49,082 nucleotides of DNA from Pseudomonadota bacterium (GTDB lineage Bacteria; Pseudomonadota; Gammaproteobacteria; Burkholderiales; Burkholderiaceae_C). The notes beneath the pieces were generated by a model. It saw only the letters and a list, made by a program, of their open reading frames with translations, was not told where the DNA came from and did no database searches. Below are positions 31,910 to 40,526 of the stretch, one piece after another. How positions within the stretch are numbered: the stretch's first letter is position 1; the number at the start of each line of letters is the position of its first letter. The stretch spans positions 1-49,082 of the forward strand of contig JAEWIF010000047.1 of the NCBI GenBank assembly GCA_023387335.1. The letters run 5' to 3'. The translations under genes were made by a program, and so were the position numbers.

Positions 31910-33400
31910 TCAGCGGGCCGGCCGGATCAGCAGGTAGGTCGCGAGCTCGCCGCGGCGCAGCAGCACGGGAATCGGCTTGGTGCGATCGGCCTTGTTCACC
32001 GCCGCCTCGAACTCGCGCACGTTGGCGACCTCGGTGTTGCCGATCTGCAGGATCACGTCGCCCTCGCGGATGCCCGCGCGGGCCGAGCTGTCGGAGACGG
32101 CTTCGACGCGCACGCCGCCCTTCACCTTGAGCTCCTTCTTCTGCGCGTCGGTGAGGTCCGCCACGCCCAGGCCCAGCGACTGCACCGCGGGCGAGCCGCT
32201 CTTGGGCTTGTCCTCCGGCGCCTGCGCGCGCTTCACCGGGCGCTCGGCCTCGAACTCGGCGATCTGCACGTTCAGGTCGCGCGAGCCGCCGCGGCGGAAC
32301 ACCGTGAGGGTCGAGCGGCTGCCCGGCTTGGTGTTGCCCACCATGCGCGGCAGGTCGGTCGCCTTGTCGATGGTCTGGCCGTTGAACTTGGTGATGATGT
32401 CGCCCGCCTCCACGCCCGCCTTGTCGGCCGGCGAGCCCGCTTCGACGCTGCGCACCAGCGCGCCCTGCGGCTTGCCCAGGCCGATGGATTCGGCGACGTC
32501 CTTGGTGACCTGGTCGATCTGCACGCCGATGCGGCCGCGCGAGACGCGCCCGTTGGGGCCGCGCAGCTGGTCGGCGACGCGGATGGCCTCGTCGATCGGG
32601 ATCGCGAACGAGATGCCCATGAAGCCGCCCGAGCGCGAGTAGATCTGGCTGTTGATGCCCACCACCTCGCCGCGCAGGTTGATCAGCGGACCTCCCGAGT
32701 TGCCGGGGTTGATCGCGACGTCGGTCTGGATGAACGGCAGGTAGTCGCCGGTGTCGCGCGCCTTGGCGCTGACGATGCCCGCCGTGACGGTGTTCTCCAG
32801 GCCGAACGGCGAGCCGATGGCCATCACCCATTCGCCCACCTTGAGCTTGGCGACGTCGCCGATCTTCACGAACGGCAGGCCGGTGGCGTCGATCTTGATC
32901 ACGGCCACGTCGGTGCGCTTGTCGGGCGTGCCGACCACCTTGGCCTTGAACTCGCGCTTGTCGGGCAGCGTGACCAGCACCTCCTCGGCGCCCTCCACCA
33001 CGTGCGCGTTGGTCATCACGAAGCCGTCGGCGGTGATGATGAAGCCGGAGCCGACGCCGCGCGGGCGTTCGCGCTGCTCGTCGTCAGGCGCCGATCGCGG
33101 GCCGCGCGGCGCATTGGGCACGTTGGGCATCGGCTGGCCGAAGAAGCGGCGGAAGAACTCCTGCATCTCCTCGTCCATCTGCGGGCCCTGCTGCGATCCC
33201 GAGCTGCGGGCGCGCTCCATGGTGCGGATGTTGACCACCGCGGGGCCCACCTGCTCCACCAGGTCGACGAAGTCGGGCAGGCCGGTGCGGGGCTGGGGCG
33301 CGGACTGGGCGAGCGCGGGTCCCGCCGGCATCAGCGCGGCGGCCGCCAGCACGCCGGCCAAAGCCTGGCCGCGCAGCGTATTCCAGTGGGTGCGGGACAT
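31910..33400 (-). CDS. degQ: DegP/DegQ (MucD)-type periplasmic serine protease
   Basis: HtrA-family protease/chaperone of the envelope stress response. 496 residues: Sec signal peptide (QALAGVLAAAALMPAGPALA, cleavage near AQS), trypsin-like domain with His in TNAHVVEG, Asp in DKRTDVAVIKID and Ser in NPGNSGGPLINL, then two PDZ domains (about 290-380 and 400-490). ATG 33400 has GGAAGAGG just upstream and yields a proper signal peptide; a longer frame to 33436 does not. It lies 98 bp after rseB, in the rpoE-rseA-rseB-degQ (algU-mucA-mucB-mucD) order, so it is probably induced with sigma-E. The symbol mucD is equally appropriate. Confidence 0.93.
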   Translation of the reverse strand: MSRTHWNTLRGQALAGVLAAAALMPAGPALAQSAPQPRTGLPDFVDLVEQVGPAVVNIRTMERARSSGSQQGPQMDEEMQEFFRRFFGQPMPNVPNAPRGPRSAPDDEQRERPRGVGSGFIITADGFVMTNAHVVEGAEEVLVTLPDKREFKAKVVGTPDKRTDVAVIKIDATGLPFVKIGDVAKLKVGEWVMAIGSPFGLENTVTAGIVSAKARDTGDYLPFIQTDVAINPGNSGGPLINLRGEVVGINSQIYSRSGGFMGISFAIPIDEAIRVADQLRGPNGRVSRGRIGVQIDQVTKDVAESIGLGKPQGALVRSVEAGSPADKAGVEAGDIITKFNGQTIDKATDLPRMVGNTKPGSRSTLTVFRRGGSRDLNVQIAEFEAERPVKRAQAPEDKPKSGSPAVQSLGLGVADLTDAQKKELKVKGGVRVEAVSDSSARAGIREGDVILQIGNTEVANVREFEAAVNKADRTKPIPVLLRRGELATYLLIRPAR

Positions 33401-33498
33401 TTGAACCTCTTCCTTGACAGCTAGGGCTGAACTCAAACTTCAGAATTTGCCACAGCCGAATGGTTCACTCGGCCGGCGAACGCCCCGCAGATGGGGGT

Positions 33499-34497
33499 TC
33501 AGCGGCGCCGCTCAAGGCTTTGCGCGAACGCCTTGAGCGTGGGCGCGGGGACCTCGCCGACCGCGGTGAGCCACCAGTCCTCGACGCGGCGCGCCAGCGT
33601 GTGGGTGGCGCCGCTGGCGAACAGGCCTTCCTGGGTGTGCCGCTCCCGGTCGTAGGGCTCCACGAACAGCGACACCGCCGCCAGCCCATCCGAGAATATC
33701 CACTGGATGCCGCCGGGCGCGCCCGTGGCGGCCGGCCGCTTGTAGCAGTTCATGGGCTTGAAGCCCGCGACCGGCGCCTTCAGGGCCCAGCCCTCGGCGG
33801 CGGCATCGGTTCGAACGGCCTGCGCGCGTTCGACACGCCAGCCCTGGGGGGGCTGCATCATCTGCGAGAGCTTGTCGGCGCGCACCGGTGCGTCCATCTG
33901 CAGCTCGGAGAAAGCCACCTGCTCGAGCACCTTGCCCTCGCCGTCCAGCGTCTGCAGCTTGATGACGAGGCCGGAGCGCTTCTCGCTCCAGACGCGGTAG
34001 CCGAACCGCAAGGCGTCCTTGGGCGCGAGCTGGACCACGTCGGCGTCGAAGCCGGCCACGCGGTCGTTGCCCATGCGGCGGGCCGCGTAGAACTCGGGGA
34101 TGGACGTGTCCTCGGACTTGAGCAGGTGCGGGAACAGGCCGAGCGAATCGCGCTTCTCGGCACGCACCACGCGCTGCTCCGGCAGGAAGGTGAGCACCTC
34201 GTCGTTGCGGCGGAAAGTCGAACGCGGGCTGCCGGTGAGCATCTCGACCTTCTCGATCTGCTGCGAGCGGTCGCCCGAATGCCAGATGCGCGCGCTGGAC
34301 AGCGCGCCTCCGCTGGACGAAACCACGAACGTGCCGGCATAGCTGCGCAGGCGCGAGGCGTCCTGCATGCGCATGAGCCACTCGTTCACGCCGCGCTCCG
34401 CGGGAGCGGCGGGTGGGGCGGCGTGGACGCCCGCCAGTGCGGACAGGGCCAGCAGGCAGCTGCCGGCGGCGGCTCGCAACGGCAAGGTCATCGGCAT
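33499..34497 (-). CDS. rseB: Sigma-E regulatory protein RseB/MucB
   Basis: Periplasmic protein that binds RseA and protects it from cleavage until lipoprotein or LPS signals displace it. 332 residues with an N-terminal signal peptide (LRAAAGSCLLALSALAGVHA), an N-terminal lipid-binding domain (NEWLMRMQDASRLRSYAGTFVV, RIWHSGDRSQQIEKVEMLTG) and a C-terminal RseA-binding domain (GWALKAPVAGFKPMNCYKR). ATG 34497 is used; ATG 34491 is also possible. It starts 2 bp after the rseA stop codon, indicating coupled expression. Confidence 0.93.
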   Translation of the reverse strand: MPMTLPLRAAAGSCLLALSALAGVHAAPPAAPAERGVNEWLMRMQDASRLRSYAGTFVVSSSGGALSSARIWHSGDRSQQIEKVEMLTGSPRSTFRRNDEVLTFLPEQRVVRAEKRDSLGLFPHLLKSEDTSIPEFYAARRMGNDRVAGFDADVVQLAPKDALRFGYRVWSEKRSGLVIKLQTLDGEGKVLEQVAFSELQMDAPVRADKLSQMMQPPQGWRVERAQAVRTDAAAEGWALKAPVAGFKPMNCYKRPAATGAPGGIQWIFSDGLAAVSLFVEPYDRERHTQEGLFASGATHTLARRVEDWWLTAVGEVPAPTLKAFAQSLERRR

Positions 34498-34499
34498 GT

Positions 34500-35096
34500 T
34501 CAGCGGGCGGGGCCCTCGTAGGTGGCGCTGCGCAGGAAGCCGGCCGAACTCTGCAGGGCGGAAGCGCCGCCGAACTGGCGGTGGGCCGCGAGCAGTTCGT
34601 CGAGCTTCGGGTCGCGGATCATCACGCCAGGCTCGGCGCGCGTGAGCAGCGTGGCGGCCTCGCCGGGCTGCTGCGGCGAGATCGCCAGCTGAGCCGGGGT
34701 CGTGAAGGCGGGCGATGCGACGGTGCCCAGCACCGACCACCCGACCGCCGCGAACGCCGCCACCGAGGCGACGCCCGCCACCATCTTCCAGCGGAAGACG
34801 CCGTCATTGGCCGCCGGCCGCACGACGATCGGCGGCAGCATGGCGGGCCGAGGGCGGTCGGCGGTTCCTTCCTGCTCCAGACGTTTCGACAGCTTCTCGA
34901 TGAAGCGGTCGGCCGGCGCGCCGCCGGCCAGTTCACCGGAGCGCAGCACGTCTCCGATGAGGTGATAGGCGTGCCACGTGTCCAGCGCTTCGCGGCCGGC
35001 GCAGGCCGTCTCCATCGCGCGCGCGAAAGCCTCGCCCTGCAGCTGGCCGTCGGCCAGCGCGGAAATGAGTTCCTTGTGTTCCATCATGTCGTTCAT
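34500..35096 (-). CDS. rseA: Anti-sigma-E factor RseA/MucA
   Basis: Membrane protein that sequesters RpoE and is destroyed by regulated proteolysis on envelope stress. 198 residues: N-terminal cytoplasmic anti-sigma domain (KELISALADGQLQGEAFARAME, then WHAYHLIGDVLRSGE), a single transmembrane segment (about 105-125, MVAGVASVAAFAAVGWSVLG) and a periplasmic tail. ATG 35096 is preceded by GAGG; GTG 35105 is in frame. It lies 17 bp after rpoE. Confidence 0.92.
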   Translation of the reverse strand: MNDMMEHKELISALADGQLQGEAFARAMETACAGREALDTWHAYHLIGDVLRSGELAGGAPADRFIEKLSKRLEQEGTADRPRPAMLPPIVVRPAANDGVFRWKMVAGVASVAAFAAVGWSVLGTVASPAFTTPAQLAISPQQPGEAATLLTRAEPGVMIRDPKLDELLAAHRQFGGASALQSSAGFLRSATYEGPAR

Positions 35097-35113
35097 CGCA
35101 ACCACCTCGCGAC

Positions 35114-35749
35114 TTACCAGCGCTTGCCCGACTGGTTTTCCAGCAGGGGTTTCACCTTGGCCGAAATCGCCTCGCGAGCGCGAAAGATGCGCGAGCGGAC
35201 GGTGCCGATCGGGCAGTTCATCGCTTCCGCGATCTCCTCGTAGCTCAGCCCTTCGATCTCGCGCAGCGTGACCGCCTGGCGCAGTTCCTCGGGCAGGGCC
35301 TCCATGGCCGAGTTGACCGTGGCGGCGATTTCCTTGGCGGCCAGCACCGTCTCCGGCGTTTCCGGGCTGGTTAGTTCGTTCTCCACCGCGGAAGTTTCAT
35401 CGTCATCGTCGCCGCCGCGCAGGGCGCTCTCGGAGACCAGGGGGTCGCGCTTGAGGTCGACCAGGGCCTTCTTGGCGGTGTTGACGGCGATGCGGTACAG
35501 CCAGGTGTAGAACTGCGCCTCGCCGCGGAACTGGCCAAGCGCGCGATAGGCCCGGATGAAGGTTTCCTGGGCGATGTCCTCGACCAGGTCGACGTCGCGC
35601 ACCATGCGCCCGATCAGCCTTTCGATGCGGCGCTGATACTTCAGTACCAACAGCTCGTACGCGCGCTGGTCGCCGGCCACGGCACGCGCCACCAGCATCT
35701 GGTCGGTGTCGGCGGGGGAAGGCGCGGGGGCGGGCGGGCTCTGGGTCAT
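35114..35749 (-). CDS. rpoE: RNA polymerase sigma-E factor (RpoE/AlgU, ECF)
   Basis: Extracytoplasmic-function sigma factor directing the envelope stress regulon, which normally includes its own operon and degQ. 211 residues with region 2 (AYELLVLKYQRRIERLIGRM, then EDIAQETFIRAYRALGQFRGEAQFYTWLYRIAVN) and region 4 (ALPEELRQAVTLREIEGLSYEEIAEAM, GTVRSRIFRARE). A Pro/Ala-rich ~15-residue N-terminal extension precedes region 2. The start overlaps the stop of the upstream membrane gene (ATGA), so some rpoE translation depends on that gene. Confidence 0.96.
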   Translation of the reverse strand: MTQSPPAPAPSPADTDQMLVARAVAGDQRAYELLVLKYQRRIERLIGRMVRDVDLVEDIAQETFIRAYRALGQFRGEAQFYTWLYRIAVNTAKKALVDLKRDPLVSESALRGGDDDDETSAVENELTSPETPETVLAAKEIAATVNSAMEALPEELRQAVTLREIEGLSYEEIAEAMNCPIGTVRSRIFRAREAISAKVKPLLENQSGKRW

Positions 35750-36204
35750 GGTGTGGCCGAAGGCGGCTCGGCCCGGGGCGGCGCCTCAGGGTTGGCGCGG
35801 GAATATACCGCACGGCGAAGCGCGTCCCAGCGTGCCGGCAGGCGCGCGCGTTCGGCCCAGAGCCAGCGCGCGCGGTCAGGTGAGCTCCAGCGCAGCAGCA
35901 GCAGCGACTGGAGGTCCAGCACCACCTCCAGCGCGCCGGTCCGCACGTCGGGATCGCCCTCGGACCAGGACCACGTCGCCGTGTCCCAGGCCAGCAGCCC
36001 GGCCGGTTGGCGCCACCACCACGCGCCCACCCAGGCGCCACTCGCAAGGCAGGCGACCGCGGCGGCCGCGAGGCGCGAAACCGATGCTCCTTGCCAGGCG
36101 AACGCGATGCAGGCGACGAGGCCGAGCGACCAGACGGCCAGCAGGAGCACGCCCACCAAAGCGGAACGCCCCACCGGATAGCTCACCGATGGGGCGCCGT
36201 GCAT
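35746..36204 (-). CDS. Small YgfX/CptA-like membrane protein
   Basis: 152 residues. Two adjacent hydrophobic helices (about 15-36 and 42-62) are followed by a soluble region with TWSWSEGDPDVRTGALEV, LLLLRWSSPDRARWLW and RWDALRRAVYSR. Layout and C-terminal pattern (LRL...LWL...W..LRR) resemble E. coli YgfX (CptA), a membrane protein linked to cytoskeletal inhibition and paired with SdhE; no SdhE-like gene is nearby. Similarity was judged by eye and is weak, so this may simply be a lineage-specific membrane protein. It sits between fabF (30 bp) and rpoE (4 bp overlap) and could link membrane state to sigma-E expression, which is speculation. Confidence 0.6.
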   Translation of the reverse strand: MHGAPSVSYPVGRSALVGVLLLAVWSLGLVACIAFAWQGASVSRLAAAAVACLASGAWVGAWWWRQPAGLLAWDTATWSWSEGDPDVRTGALEVVLDLQSLLLLRWSSPDRARWLWAERARLPARWDALRRAVYSRANPEAPPRAEPPSATP

Positions 36205-36234
36205 GGGCAGGAAAGAGGTCGCTCGCGCAGCGCG

Positions 36235-37479
36235 TCAGACCCGCTTGAAGACCAGCGTGCCGTTGGTGCCGCCGAAGCCGAAGTTGTTCTTCACGGCCAC
36301 GTCGATCTTGCGGTCACGCGCCGTGTTGGCGCAGTAGTCCAGGTCGCACTCGGGGTCCTGGTTGAAGATGTTGATCGTGGGCGGCACCTTCTGGTGGTGC
36401 ACGGCCAGCACGGTGAACACCGACTCGATGCCGCCCGCGCCGCCCAGCAGGTGGCCGGTCATGGACTTGGTCGAGCTGACCACCGTCTTCTTCGCGTGGT
36501 CGCCCAGCGCGGCCTTGATGGCGTTGGTCTCGTTCAGGTCGCCCAGCGGCGTGGACGTGCCGTGCGCGTTCAGGTAGTCGACCTGGTCCGGGTTGACGCC
36601 CGCGTTGCGCAGCGCGCCCACCATCGCCCGGCGCGGACCGTCGACGTCCGGCGCGGTCATGTGGTACGCGTCGGCCGACATGCCGAAGCCCGCCACCTCG
36701 GCGTAGATCTTCGCGCCGCGCGCCTTGGCGTGTTCGTATTCCTCGAGCACCAGCACGCCGCCGCCCTCGCCCAGCACGAAGCCGTCGCGGTCCTTGTCCC
36801 AGGGGCGCGAGGCCGTCTTGGGATCGTCGTTGCGGGTGGACAGCGCGCGCGAGGCGGCGAAACCGCCGATGCCCAGCGGCGAGACGGACGACTCTGCACC
36901 GCCGCAGACCATCACGTCGGCGTCGCCGGCCTCGATCATGCGGGCCGACAGTCCGATCGCGTGCAGGCCCGTGGTGCAGGCCGTGACGACCGCGATGTTC
37001 GGGCCCTTGAATCCGTACTTGATCGACACGTGGCCCGAGATCATGTTGATGATCGAGGCGGGCACGAAGAAGGGGGAAACGCGACGCGGTCCGCGGTTTG
37101 TCAGCTCGGCATGGGTCTGCTCGATCATCGGCAGGCCGCCGATGCCGGCGCCGATGTTGACGCCGATGCGCTCGGCCAGCTCGACCGGCAGGGCGTCACC
37201 GCTGGGCAGGCCGCTGTCCGCCACCGCCTGGCAGGCGGCCGCCAGCCCGAGGTGGATGAACCGGTCCATGTGCCGGGCTTCCTTCTCGGGGATGTAGGCC
37301 GCGATGTCGAAGCCCTTGACCTCCCCGGCGAAGCGACAGGCGAAGTTGGTCGCGTCGAACTGCGTGATGAAGTCGATGCCGGGCTTGCCCGCCAACAGGT
37401 TGCCCCACGATTCGGCGACCGTGTTGCCGACGGGGCTGACGCAGCCCAGTCCGGTGACGACGACTCGACGACGGGTCAT
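36235..37479 (-). CDS. fabF: 3-oxoacyl-[ACP] synthase II (FabF/KAS II)
   Basis: Elongating condensing enzyme of type II fatty-acid synthesis. 414 residues, starting RRVVVTGLGCVSPVGNTV. The Cys nucleophile is in AVVTACTTGLHAIG (residue ~165), the two histidines in NAHGTSTPLGD and SMTGHLLGGAGG. It follows acpP by 7 bp, and acpP-fabF is the common order. Confidence 0.97.
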   Translation of the reverse strand: MTRRRVVVTGLGCVSPVGNTVAESWGNLLAGKPGIDFITQFDATNFACRFAGEVKGFDIAAYIPEKEARHMDRFIHLGLAAACQAVADSGLPSGDALPVELAERIGVNIGAGIGGLPMIEQTHAELTNRGPRRVSPFFVPASIINMISGHVSIKYGFKGPNIAVVTACTTGLHAIGLSARMIEAGDADVMVCGGAESSVSPLGIGGFAASRALSTRNDDPKTASRPWDKDRDGFVLGEGGGVLVLEEYEHAKARGAKIYAEVAGFGMSADAYHMTAPDVDGPRRAMVGALRNAGVNPDQVDYLNAHGTSTPLGDLNETNAIKAALGDHAKKTVVSSTKSMTGHLLGGAGGIESVFTVLAVHHQKVPPTINIFNQDPECDLDYCANTARDRKIDVAVKNNFGFGGTNGTLVFKRV

Positions 37480-37486
37480 TGGCGTA

Positions 37487-37726
37487 TCAGGCCTTCTGGT
37501 GGGCGTTGGCGTAATCGATGGCGTTCTGGACGGTGGTGATCTTCTCGGCGTCCTCGTCCGGGATCTCGATGCCGAACTCGTCTTCCAGCGCCATCACCAG
37601 CTCGACCGTGTCAAGGGAGTCGGCGCCGAGGTCGGCCACGAAAGCCTTCTCGTTGGTCACCTGGGACTCCTCCACGCCGAGTTGCTCGGCGATGATCTTC
37701 TTGACACGTGCTTCGATATCGCTCAT
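37487..37726 (-). CDS. acpP: Acyl carrier protein
   Basis: Carries growing acyl chains on a phosphopantetheine attached by AcpS. 79 residues, acidic, with the modified serine in DLGADSLDTVELVMALEDEF (Ser ~38). A strong GAGAGGG Shine-Dalgarno lies upstream of ATG 37726, fitting a highly expressed protein. It also supplies acyl-ACP to PlsX and the Fab enzymes encoded nearby. Confidence 0.98.
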   Translation of the reverse strand: MSDIEARVKKIIAEQLGVEESQVTNEKAFVADLGADSLDTVELVMALEDEFGIEIPDEDAEKITTVQNAIDYANAHQKA

Positions 37727-37761
37727 GGGTTCCCTCTCGGGTGTTGTTGAATGAATCCGCG

Positions 37762-37767
37762 ATTTTA
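37762..37767 (-). promoter_or_regulatory. -10-like element TAAAAT upstream of acpP
   Basis: TAAAAT on the minus strand (plus-strand ATTTTA) lies 35 bases upstream of the acpP ATG, inside the 93-bp fabG-acpP gap. No convincing -35 was found. An extra promoter for acpP would match its usual high expression. Confidence 0.4.
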
Positions 37768-37819
37768 GCCTTTGCGCCTGTTCAGCCCCGACCGCTCGGC
37801 TGGGGCCGTTCGTCGGCGT

Positions 37820-38566
37820 TCAGGCCATGTGCATGCCGCCGTTGACGTGCAGCTCTTGCCCGGTGACGTAGCCGGCCTGCGCCGAGGCCAGGAAGGCCAC
37901 GGCATGCGCGATGTCGGCCGGCTTGCCCAGTTGTCCCAACGGGATCTGGCCGAGCAGCGCCTTGCGCTGCTCTTCGGGCAGCGCGGCCGTCATGTCGGTC
38001 TCGATGAAGCCGGGCGCCACGCAGTTGACCGTGATGCCGCGACTGCCGAGTTCGCGCGCCAATGCGCGCGTCATGCCCGCCACGCCCGCCTTGGCGGCGG
38101 CGTAGTTGGCCTGGCCCGGATTGCCGGACGCGCCCACCACCGACGTGATGTTCACGATGCGGCCGTAGCGCTGCTTCATCATCGTGCGCATCACGGCGCG
38201 GCTCATGCGGAAGACGGCCTTGAGGTTGGTGTCGACCACCGCGTCCCAGTCCTCGTCCTTCAGCCGCATCGCGAGCATGTCGCGCGTGATGCCGGCGTTG
38301 TTCACCAGCACCTGCAGGCCGCCGTGCTGCTTGACGATGGCGTCCACCACGGCTTCGGAGGCCGCGGCGTCGTTGACGTCCAGTCGCACGCCGCTGCCGC
38401 CCTGGGCCTGCAGCGCCTGCGTGATCTTCGCGGCGCCGTCGTCGGTGGTGGCGGTGCCGACCACCGTGGCGCCGCGCTGCGCGAGTTCCAGCGCGATGGC
38501 GGCGCCGATGCCGCGCGAGGCACCGGTGACCAGCGCGACCTGGCCCTTCAGTTCCTGTGTGCTCAT
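37820..38566 (-). CDS. fabG: 3-oxoacyl-[ACP] reductase FabG
   Basis: NADPH-dependent reductase of the fatty-acid cycle. 248-residue short-chain dehydrogenase with the cofactor motif VTGASRGIGAAIA, NNAGITRD, the catalytic Ser in NITSVVGASGN and Tyr/Lys in YAAAKAGVAG. ATG 38566 overlaps the fabD stop by 4 bp. Confidence 0.97.
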   Translation of the reverse strand: MSTQELKGQVALVTGASRGIGAAIALELAQRGATVVGTATTDDGAAKITQALQAQGGSGVRLDVNDAAASEAVVDAIVKQHGGLQVLVNNAGITRDMLAMRLKDEDWDAVVDTNLKAVFRMSRAVMRTMMKQRYGRIVNITSVVGASGNPGQANYAAAKAGVAGMTRALARELGSRGITVNCVAPGFIETDMTAALPEEQRKALLGQIPLGQLGKPADIAHAVAFLASAQAGYVTGQELHVNGGMHMA

Positions 38567-39513
38567 GCCAGCAGTCCCTTGGCTTCGGCCAGCGAGGCCG
38601 GGTCGTACACCGCGCCGGACACGATGGCCGGGTCGATGCGCTTGCAAAGGCCCTGCAGCACCTTGCCGGGACCGCTCTCGATGACCACGGCGGCGCCGCG
38701 GCCCTGGATCGCCTTGATGCAGTCCACCCAGCGCACCGGGCCGAAGGCCTGCTCGTAGAGCGCGGCGCGGATGCGGTCCGGGTCGGTTTCCACCCTGGCT
38801 TCGATGTTGTTCACCACCGGGATGGCCGGCGTGTGGAAGGCGACCTGCGACAGGCGCTCGCGCAGCCGGTCGGCCGCGGGCTTCATCAGGCTGGAGTGGA
38901 ACGGCGCCGACACCGGCAGCAGCAGCGCGCGCTTGGCGCCGTGGGCCTTGAGCACTTCGCACGCCTTGTCCACCGCGGCCTTGCTGCCCGCGATCACGGT
39001 CTGCGCCGGATCGTTGAAGTTCACCGCCTCGACCACCTCGGTGCTGTTGGTGCCGAACGAGCGCTGCGCCTCGGCGCAACCTTCGACCACCTTCTGGGCC
39101 TCCATGCCCAGCACCGCGGCCATCGCGCCCTCGCCCACCGGCACGGCTTCCTGCATGGCCTGCCCGCGGAAGCGCACCAGCGGCGCGGCGTCGGCCAGGC
39201 TCAGCGCGCCGGCCGCGACCAGCGCGGAGTACTCGCCCAGCGAATGGCCGGCCACCACGGCCGGCTGCGGGCCGCCTTCGGCCAGCCACGCGCGGTACGC
39301 GGCCACGCCCGCGACCAGCATCACCGGCTGCGTGTTGGTGGTGAGCGCCAGCGCTTCCTTCGGGCCTTCCTTGACCAGTCGGCCGATGTCCTCGCCGAGC
39401 GCGTCGGAGGCCTGCGCCACCACTTCGCGCACGGCGGGATGGTCGCCCCACGCGTCGAGCATGCCCACGGCCTGCGAACCCTGGCCGGGAAAGACAAATG
39501 CGAACGGTTTCAT
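38563..39513 (-). CDS. fabD: Malonyl-CoA:ACP transacylase
   Basis: Loads malonyl groups on ACP. 316 residues beginning AFVFPGQGSQAVGM, with the Ser nucleophile in VVAGHSLGEYSALVAAG (~residue 92) and the catalytic His in LLPVSAPFHSSLM (~200). ATG 39513 lacks a strong Shine-Dalgarno. It lies 35 bp after fabH. Confidence 0.96.
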   Translation of the reverse strand: MKPFAFVFPGQGSQAVGMLDAWGDHPAVREVVAQASDALGEDIGRLVKEGPKEALALTTNTQPVMLVAGVAAYRAWLAEGGPQPAVVAGHSLGEYSALVAAGALSLADAAPLVRFRGQAMQEAVPVGEGAMAAVLGMEAQKVVEGCAEAQRSFGTNSTEVVEAVNFNDPAQTVIAGSKAAVDKACEVLKAHGAKRALLLPVSAPFHSSLMKPAADRLRERLSQVAFHTPAIPVVNNIEARVETDPDRIRAALYEQAFGPVRWVDCIKAIQGRGAAVVIESGPGKVLQGLCKRIDPAIVSGAVYDPASLAEAKGLLA

Positions 39514-39548
39514 CTTGCGGAGAGAAAGAAAAGCGGAGCCGGGGCGCG

Positions 39549-40526
39549 CTAGAAATCCAGCAGCACCGCGCCCCAGGTGAAGCCGCCGCCGACGCCTTCG
39601 AGCATCAGCGTGTCGCCCTTGCGGATCTTGCCGCCACGCACCGCGGCGTCGAGCGCCAGCGGGATCGAGGCGGCGGAGGTGTTGCCGTGCTGGTCCACCG
39701 TCACGACGAGCTTGTCGAGCGGCAGCTTCAGCTTCTTGGCCGTGCCCTGCATGATGCGGATGTTGGCCTGGTGCGGGATCAGCCAGTCGATGTCGGCGTC
39801 GGTGCGGCCCGCCTTGGCGAGCGTTTTGCGCGCGGCATCTTCGAGCACGCCGACGGCCAGCTTGAACACGGCCTGGCCGTCCATCTTCAGGAAAGGATCG
39901 CCCAGCACCTTCCCGCCGGACACGGTGCCCGGCACGCACAGGATGCCGACGTGCTTGCCGTCCGCATGCAGGTCGGTCGCCAGGATGCCGGGCGTCTCCG
40001 ACGCTTCCAGCACCACCGCGCCGGCGCCGTCGCCGAACAGCACGCAGGTGGTGCGGTCCTTGAAGTCGAGGATGCGCGAGAACACCTCGGAGCCGATGAC
40101 CAGCGCGCGCCTGGCGCTGCCGGTGCGGATCATCGCGTCGGCCACCGTGAGCGCGTAGACGAAGCCGCTGCACACGGCCTGCACGTCGAACGCCGGGCAG
40201 CCCGCGATGCCCAGCTTGTTCTGCAGGATGCACGCGGCCGAGGGGAACACCATGTCCGGCGTGGACGTGGCGACGATGATCAGGTCGATGTCCGACGGGC
40301 CGACGCCGGCCGCTTCCATCGCCTGGCGAGCGGCTTGCACGCCCAGGTCGCTGGTGGTGACGTCGGGCGCGGCGAAGTGGCGCGACCGGATGCCGGTGCG
40401 TTCCACGATCCACTCATCGGAAGTCTCTACGCCCTGGACCGCCAGTTCGGCGGCGAGGTCGGCGTTGGTCACTCGGCGCGGGGGCAGGTAGCTGCCGGTG
40501 CCGGTGATGCGCGAATATCGGCTCAT
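39549..40526 (-). CDS. fabH: 3-oxoacyl-[ACP] synthase III (FabH/KAS III)
   Basis: Starts fatty-acid synthesis by condensing acetyl-CoA with malonyl-ACP. 325 residues, start YSRITGTGSYLPPRRVTN. The Cys-His-Asn triad is visible in VQAVCSGFVYAL, WLIPHQANIRIM and QHGNTSAASIPLAL. It overlaps plsX by 4 bp. Confidence 0.97.
   Translation of the reverse strand: MSRYSRITGTGSYLPPRRVTNADLAAELAVQGVETSDEWIVERTGIRSRHFAAPDVTTSDLGVQAARQAMEAAGVGPSDIDLIIVATSTPDMVFPSAACILQNKLGIAGCPAFDVQAVCSGFVYALTVADAMIRTGSARRALVIGSEVFSRILDFKDRTTCVLFGDGAGAVVLEASETPGILATDLHADGKHVGILCVPGTVSGGKVLGDPFLKMDGQAVFKLAVGVLEDAARKTLAKAGRTDADIDWLIPHQANIRIMQGTAKKLKLPLDKLVVTVDQHGNTSAASIPLALDAAVRGGKIRKGDTLMLEGVGGGFTWGAVLLDF

Noticed and set aside
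33401..33450. Sigma-E-like promoter before degQ (GAAGTT-16-TGTCAA on the minus strand)
   Set aside because: The start would fall inside the degQ Shine-Dalgarno, leaving no ribosome-binding site, and the -35 differs from the sigma-E consensus; degQ is more simply read from the rpoE-rseA-rseB transcript.
37785..37806. Hairpin GCCCC...GGGGC between fabG and acpP as terminator
   Set aside because: There is no T-tract on either strand and the genes are co-directional members of one operon.
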